From Paractinoplanes polyasparticus (GTDB lineage Bacteria > Actinomycetota > Actinomycetes > Mycobacteriales > Micromonosporaceae): a stretch of DNA of 64,000 nucleotides. Positions 59,854 to 64,000 of the stretch are shown piece by piece. A model generated the notes under the pieces. It worked only from the letters and a program-made list of their open reading frames with translations. It had not been told where the DNA came from and did not search any database. The stretch is taken from contig NZ_JAHWFK010000032.1 of NCBI RefSeq assembly GCF_019710575.1, forward strand, positions 1-64,000. Reading direction: 5' to 3'. A program made the translations under genes and the position numbers. The stretch's first letter is position 1; every line of letters begins with the position of its first letter.

Positions 59854-61262
59854 TTGCGGCCGGCGTTCTTGGCCTGGTAGAGCGCAGCGTCGGCCCGCTC
59901 GATGAGCTGGTCCGACGTCTCCGCCTCGTCCCAGACCGCGATGCCGGCCGAGAACGTCTGACCCAGCGGGGTGGCCGCCAGCGCCCGCCGCAGGACGTCA
60001 CGCGCCTCCTCCCCGGACGCGCCGGGCAGCAGCACCACGAACTCCTCGCCGCCGTAGCGGGCCAGGGTGTCCACCGTACGGAGCTCGCCGTGCCAGGCCG
60101 TGGCCGAGGCCTTGAGCAGCCGATCCCCCGCCGGGTGGCCGTAGGCGTCGTTGAACTGCTTGAACAGGTCGAGGTCGAGCACGGCGACGCTGACCGGACG
60201 CCCGTCGCGGCGCGCGATCTCGAGGGCCCGGGGCAGCTCGTCGTTCCAGGCCCGCCGGTTGGGCAGCCCGGTCAGCTCGTCGCGCCGGGCCAGCTCGCGC
60301 ACCTGCTGGGCCTGCCGCTCGACCTGCCGCACGAGCTGCGCCATCCGCGTGACGACCAGCAGGAAGAGTGCGAACGAGGCGACCACGATGGCCATCCCGT
60401 CGGTCACGGCGCCGTGGGCCAGCTGCACCGCGAGCAGGGCCGGCGCCACCAGCGAGGCCAGGGTCAGCAAGGCCAGGTGGACGCGACCCAGCCGTGCCAC
60501 CGCCGGGCCGGCGGGCGCGCCCAGCGTCCGCGCGTCGCGATGCAGCGCCGCCACGCCGAACAGCGAGAACGCGACGAGGAAGATCGACGAGAGGGCCCGG
60601 TTGACCCAGACGATGTCCTCGACGGGGTAACCCTGGTCGATCAGGTTGCCCACGACCACCCAGGCCGTGTCGCCGACCAGGAAGGCCCCCAGCGACGCGG
60701 TGAGCAGCCAGAACGGCGCGCCGCGGGTGCCGCCGCCGCGCAGCAGCCGGGTCATCATCGCGATCATGACGAGGTCGCCGATCGGATACGCGGACTGCGT
60801 CGCCTCGCCCAGCATCGTGATCTTGCCGCCCTGGGCCGACGGCGCAATCACGTAGACCCAGGCCAGCAGGCCGAAGCCGGTGGTGACCGTGGTCGCGTCG
60901 ATCATCGCGGTCCAGTCGCGGCCGGTCTCGCGGCGGCGGATCAGCACGGCGATGCCGGCCGCGCAGAACGGGTAGAGCAACAGGAACAGCGGGTCGGACG
61001 GCGTCGGCAGGTCGACCAGCTGCCAGAGCTCGGTGCAGACGACCGAGACGCCGATGCCGGTGACGTTCGCGCCCAGGCCGGCCGCGAACAGCCACCAGGG
61101 CAACCGGTCGCGCCGGGGCAGGCGGCGCGCGCCGGCCAGCACCGCCGCCACCCCGGCGTAGCCGATGGCCATCTGCCAGCCGCCCACCAGCCACGGATCG
61201 TCGGGCAGGAACTGGTAGACGGCAATGGCCAGAGCCACGGTCACCGCGAAGACGATCGGCAT
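59802..61262 (-). CDS. multi-span membrane diguanylate cyclase (GGDEF)
   Basis: A 486-residue protein with about nine or ten N-terminal membrane helices (from IVFAVTVALAIAVYQFL to about residue 315) and a C-terminal GGDEF domain: LTGLPNRRAWNDELPRALEI, VLDLDLFKQFNDAYGHPAGD and RYGGEEFVVLLPG, with an intact GGEEF active site and an apparent lack of the RxxD inhibitory site just before it. It should make cyclic di-GMP. ATG 61262 is used because the first helix begins there. Its last 17 codons overlap the DUF3866 gene on the other strand. Confidence 0.92.
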   Translation of the reverse strand: MPIVFAVTVALAIAVYQFLPDDPWLVGGWQMAIGYAGVAAVLAGARRLPRRDRLPWWLFAAGLGANVTGIGVSVVCTELWQLVDLPTPSDPLFLLLYPFCAAGIAVLIRRRETGRDWTAMIDATTVTTGFGLLAWVYVIAPSAQGGKITMLGEATQSAYPIGDLVMIAMMTRLLRGGGTRGAPFWLLTASLGAFLVGDTAWVVVGNLIDQGYPVEDIVWVNRALSSIFLVAFSLFGVAALHRDARTLGAPAGPAVARLGRVHLALLTLASLVAPALLAVQLAHGAVTDGMAIVVASFALFLLVVTRMAQLVRQVERQAQQVRELARRDELTGLPNRRAWNDELPRALEIARRDGRPVSVAVLDLDLFKQFNDAYGHPAGDRLLKASATAWHGELRTVDTLARYGGEEFVVLLPGASGEEARDVLRRALAATPLGQTFSAGIAVWDEAETSDQLIERADAALYQAKNAGRNQIRAAANRPAAAAARK

Positions 61263-61321
61263 CCGTCCAGCACAACCCCGGCCGGGGAGAAGCCGGGACG
61301 TTCGCGGGTGCGATCCGGTTG

Positions 61322-61963
61322 CTACCGCTTGCGGACCAGCGTCACCCCGTCCCGTACGGGAAGCATGACCGACTCGACCCGGTCGTCCGTCACGATCCGG
61401 TCGTTGAGGTCGCTGACGGCCACGTCCCACTCGTGCTCGGGATGCAGGACCCGCCCGGCACGCAGCACGTTGTCGATCACCATGAGGCCGCCCGGGCGCA
61501 GCCGCGGCACGAGCTCGTCGTAGTACTTCGGGTAGCTGATCTTGTCGGCGTCGACGAACGCGAAGTCGACCACCGGGTCGCGGTCCAGCGCCCGCAGGGC
61601 CTCCAGGGCCGGACCCAGGTTCAGCTCGATCAGGTCGTCGACCCCCGCCCGTGCCCAGTACCGCCGGGCGACGTCGGTGAACTCCTCGGAGACGTCGCAC
61701 GCGATCAGGCGTCCGTCCTTGGGCAGCCCGCGCGCGACGCAGATCGACGAATAGCCGGTGAACACGCCCACCTCGACCGCGAGCCGAGCGCCGGTGAGCC
61801 GCACCAGCATGGTGAGCAGCTCACCCTCGTCGTGCGAGATCTGCATGCCGGCGGCGTCGGGGAACGCGTCGCGGGTCTCGGCCGCGAGGTCCCGCAGCAC
61901 GTCGTCGGCCGGGGTGCAGTGCTCGAGCAGGTAGTCGCTGACAGCCGGATCGATGATGTCCAT
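61322..61963 (-). CDS. CaOMT-like O-methyltransferase
   Basis: A 213-residue enzyme of the Methyltransf_3 (catechol/caffeoyl-CoA O-methyltransferase) family. SDYLLEHCTPADDVLRDL begins the fold, LAVEVGVFTGYSSICVARGL is motif I, VVDFAFVDADKISYPKYYDE has the metal aspartates and GGLMVIDNVLRAGRV the third ligand region. It methylates a catechol-like hydroxyl with a divalent metal. Divergent from an MFS exporter whose promoter carries a dyad; the two could act on the same compound. Confidence 0.93.
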   Translation of the reverse strand: MDIIDPAVSDYLLEHCTPADDVLRDLAAETRDAFPDAAGMQISHDEGELLTMLVRLTGARLAVEVGVFTGYSSICVARGLPKDGRLIACDVSEEFTDVARRYWARAGVDDLIELNLGPALEALRALDRDPVVDFAFVDADKISYPKYYDELVPRLRPGGLMVIDNVLRAGRVLHPEHEWDVAVSDLNDRIVTDDRVESVMLPVRDGVTLVRKR

Positions 61964-61990
61964 CCGGCCAGTCTCGTACGTCTCACCGCT

Positions 61991-62020
61991 TTGCGTCAGG
62001 ATGCATAAGGCACTTATGAT
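61991..62020 (+). promoter_or_regulatory. promoter and operator of the MFS exporter gene
   Basis: TTGCGT (61991-61996), an 18-base spacer and TATGAT (62015-62020) end 6 bases before the GTG, a leaderless promoter. CATAAG-N3-CTTATG at 62004-62018 is a perfect dyad overlapping the -10, as for a repressor site. Confidence 0.65.
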
Positions 62021-62026
62021 CCTGGC

Positions 62027-63298
62027 GTGCCTGCTTCTCTCCGCCACCAACCCAAGGCCGTGTACGCGGTAGCGTTCGCCTGCGTCGTCAGCTTCATGGG
62101 CATCGGCCTGGTCGACCCGATCCTGCCCGCCTTGTCCTCGCAGCTGCACGCGAGCCCGAGCCAGGTCAGCCTGCTGTTCACCAGCTACCTGGTCGTCACC
62201 GCGATCGCCATGCTCGGCGTCAACTGGGTCTCCAGCCGGATCGGCCCCAAGCGCACCCTGATCACCGGCCTGGCCGTCATCGTCGTGTTCTCGGCGCTGG
62301 CCGGCCTGTCCGGCTCGATCGGCGGCATCGTCGGCTTCCGGGCCGGCTGGGGCCTGGGCAACGCCCTGTTCATCGCCACCTCGCTGGCGGTCATCGTCGC
62401 CTCGGCCACGGGCGGCTTCGCCGGCGCGATCGTCCTCTACGAGGCGGCGCTGGGCCTCGGCATCGCCGCCGGCCCCCTGATCGGCGGCCTGCTCGGCGAC
62501 ATCAGCTGGCGCGGCCCGTTCTTCGGCGTCGCCGCCCTGATGGCGATCGCGCTCATCGCCACGGTGACGCTGCTCGACCGGACTCCCCCGCCGCCGCGCC
62601 GGATCAGCCTGGCCGAGCCGTTGCTGGCCCTGCGGCACCGCTCGCTGCTGACGATGTGCGTGACCGCGTTGCTCTACAACTGGGGCTTCTTCACGATGCT
62701 CGGCTACGCGCCCTACCCGATGGAGCTGTCGGCGATCCAGCTCGGCTTCGTCTTCTTCGGCTGGGGTCTGCTGGTAGCCGTCTTCTCCATCACCGGCGCC
62801 CCGCGACTGCAGGCCAGATTCGGAACAGCGCCTTCGCTGTACGGGGCCCTGGGCGCCTTCGCCGTGCTGCTGCTCCTGATCGGACTGTTCACCGACGTGC
62901 GCTGGGCGCTGATCGTGTGTGTCGTCCTCTCCGGCGCGATGGTCGGCATCAACAACACGCTGACCACCCAGGCGGTCATGCTGGTCTCCCCCGTGGAACG
63001 CCCGATCGCCTCGGCCACGTACGGCTTCGTCCGCTTCATCGGCGGCGGCCTGGCCCCGTTCGTGGCCGGCAAGATGGTCGACCGCTGGAACATCCACGTC
63101 CCCTTCGTGGCCGGCGCGGTAGCCGTCCTGCTGGGCGTCCTGGTGCTGGCCACCAGCCACCGCACGCTGACCGAGGCCGACCGGCGCCTGGCTTCCGGCG
63201 CCCCCGCCGCGGTGGAGGGCGAAGTAGCCGACGAGTTCGGCGGCGCCCCCGACGCCATCGACGCCGAACTGCAGCACGAACGAGCCACCCGCCCCTGA
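62027..63298 (+). CDS. MFS drug exporter, DHA1 type
   Basis: A 423-residue twelve-span MFS protein. FMGIGLVDPILPALSSQLHA is the helix 1 motif of multidrug proton antiporters, NWVSSRIGPKRTLI the loop 2-3 signature, and YEAALGLGIAAGPLIGGLLG motif C, which marks exporters. The C-terminal 40 residues are charged and hydrophilic. No regulator gene is adjacent, although a dyad covers its -10. The likely substrate is a hydrophobic drug or a product of the divergent methyltransferase. Confidence 0.93.
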   Translation: MPASLRHQPKAVYAVAFACVVSFMGIGLVDPILPALSSQLHASPSQVSLLFTSYLVVTAIAMLGVNWVSSRIGPKRTLITGLAVIVVFSALAGLSGSIGGIVGFRAGWGLGNALFIATSLAVIVASATGGFAGAIVLYEAALGLGIAAGPLIGGLLGDISWRGPFFGVAALMAIALIATVTLLDRTPPPPRRISLAEPLLALRHRSLLTMCVTALLYNWGFFTMLGYAPYPMELSAIQLGFVFFGWGLLVAVFSITGAPRLQARFGTAPSLYGALGAFAVLLLLIGLFTDVRWALIVCVVLSGAMVGINNTLTTQAVMLVSPVERPIASATYGFVRFIGGGLAPFVAGKMVDRWNIHVPFVAGAVAVLLGVLVLATSHRTLTEADRRLASGAPAAVEGEVADEFGGAPDAIDAELQHERATRP

Positions 63299-63302
63299 CC
63301 GC

Positions 63303-63308
63303 TACCGT
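63303..63308 (+). promoter_or_regulatory. -10 element of a leaderless promoter for the short methyltransferase
   Basis: TACCGT ends 6 bases before the GTG at 63315; no Shine-Dalgarno. The exporter stop lies only 4 bases upstream of it, so this would be an internal promoter. Confidence 0.45.
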
Positions 63309-63314
63309 GGGGCC

Positions 63315-63734
63315 GTGCCCGCTTCGTCCCGCCTGCTCGCCGTAGTCGAAGCCCTGCCCCTGGAACCGGACCTCCGCGTCCTCGAGATCGGCTGCGGCCC
63401 CGGCGTCGCCGCGCGGCTGGTCGCCGCCCGCCTCGCCACGGGCCACATCCTGGCCATCGACCGCTCGGCGACCGCCGTCGCCCAGGCCACCGCGGGCTCA
63501 GCCGCGGAGATCGCGTCCGGCCGCCTCGGCATCCGGCACGTGGCAGCCGAGGACTTCGTCCTCGAACCGGGCGAGCAGCCGTACGACCTGGTCTTCGCCG
63601 TCCGCGTCGGGGCGCTCGACGGCCGCCACCCCGCCCTGGGCGTACGCGTCATGGAGCGCCTGGCCCGAGCCACCCGTCCCGGCGCCCGCCTGTTCATCGA
63701 CGGCGGCAACCCTCTGCGCGAGCTCCCGATCTGA
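63315..63734 (+). CDS. short SAM-dependent methyltransferase
   Basis: A 139-residue protein with the N-terminal part of the class I methyltransferase fold: VLEIGCGPGVAARLVAARLA is motif I, HILAIDRSATAVAQATAGSA the second strand and PYDLVFAVRVGALDG motif II; FIDGGNPL ends it. Members usually have 180-250 residues, so it lacks the last strands or is a minimal form. It lies 16 bases after the exporter stop. Substrate unknown. Confidence 0.85.
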   Translation: MPASSRLLAVVEALPLEPDLRVLEIGCGPGVAARLVAARLATGHILAIDRSATAVAQATAGSAAEIASGRLGIRHVAAEDFVLEPGEQPYDLVFAVRVGALDGRHPALGVRVMERLARATRPGARLFIDGGNPLRELPI

Positions 63735-63810
63735 CCGCCGGTCCCGAATTCGTCCGCGCGAGCCCGGCGGCGCCCGGGCCGGCGACTCGCCCGAGGGTGC
63801 GCACGACCGG

Positions 63811-63816
63811 CAGAAT
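63811..63816 (+). promoter_or_regulatory. -10 element before the VOC gene
   Basis: CAGAAT ends 6 bases before the ATG at 63823, again at leaderless spacing. Confidence 0.35.
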
Positions 63817-63822
63817 GACCGC

Positions 63823-64000
63823 ATGGCCCAGCCAGTGGTGCACTTCGAGATCATCGGAACCGACCCGGCCGCCCTGCGCGGCTACTACGGAGAGCTCTTC
63901 GGCTGGCAGTTCGCCACCGGCGGCCCCGTGGCCGAGCCCGTCTCCGAGGCCGGCAACTACGGATTCACCGAGGGCGAGACCATCCCCGGCGGCATCGGCG
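63823..64000 (+). CDS. VOC-family protein, cut by the window end
   Basis: Only the first 59 residues are present. PVVHFEIIGTDPAALRGYYG then ELFGWQF is the first beta-alpha module of the glyoxalase-like fold seen in CFP-30B/PhnB-like proteins, and GYG-type FTEGETIPGGIG continues it. The rest lies outside the window, so its role cannot be judged. It is a single gene on the plus strand with a leaderless-type start. Confidence 0.85.
   Translation, partial: MAQPVVHFEIIGTDPAALRGYYGELFGWQFATGGPVAEPVSEAGNYGFTEGETIPGGIG

Overview
The window is GC-rich, gene-dense DNA from a high-GC Gram-positive actinomycete. GTG starts, ATGA/GTGA overlaps and many start codons sitting 5-8 bases after a TANNNT hexamer (leaderless style) are all common. 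The pafB-pafC-tatA-tatC-helY block, an ECF42 sigma factor with a DGPF partner, group II truncated globin, DUF3866 and large hybrid kinases fit the Actinomycetia; Micromonosporaceae (Actinoplanes-like) is my best guess, at moderate confidence only. No rRNA, tRNA, CRISPR array, insertion sequence, prophage or PKS/NRPS gene was recognised. The region looks chromosomal.

Layout. 0-5 kb: LuxR/STAND regulator, a repeat-containing small protein and a short TetR regulator in one overlapping operon, then a TauE/SafE exporter and a 17-unit array of 16-bp repeats. 5-13 kb: flavodoxin-like protein, an iron-siderophore ABC importer (fused permease, lipoprotein, ATPase) under a DtxR-type iron box, a CPBP protease, cytochrome oxidase subunit I and a secreted protein. 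13-26 kb is signalling: a nucleotidyltransferase, two divergent hybrid histidine kinases, a PknB-like kinase with a membrane partner, and a dicarboxylate symporter divergent from a DcuS/DcuR-type two-component system. 26-36 kb is accessory: MarR, CDF metal exporter plus CmtR-like sensor, a Pro-rich repeat membrane protein, SDR/TetR pair, cupin, PIG-L, WYL regulator, DinB/VOC pair, secreted carboxypeptidase.

36-46.5 kb: KDPG aldolase, a nucleotidyltransferase-like/methyltransferase fusion, a methyltransferase, a quinone-oxidoreductase-like enzyme, and a drug-modification group (AAC(2')-like acetyltransferase, lincosamide-nucleotidyltransferase-like protein, GNAT, P-loop kinase) next to an HTH/MFS pair and the ECF42 sigma pair. 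46.6-60 kb: the helY-tatC-tatA-pafC-pafB block, split by about 4.6 kb carrying a HAD hydrolase, globin, HxlR regulator, Tat-dependent PhoD phosphatase, a small protein and a diacylglycerol-kinase-like enzyme; then CDF and DUF3866. 60-64 kb: GGDEF membrane protein, O-methyltransferase, MFS exporter, a short methyltransferase and a VOC protein cut by the window end.

The most unusual signal is a set of locus-specific tandem duplications at gene 3' ends. In several places the terminal codons plus stop codon of a gene have been copied into the spacer, most strikingly four degenerate Cys-stop tails between the CmtR-like sensor and its exporter, and three 30-bp units at the DUF1801 gene. Two further intergenic arrays have periods of 16 and 15 bp and no obvious coding role.
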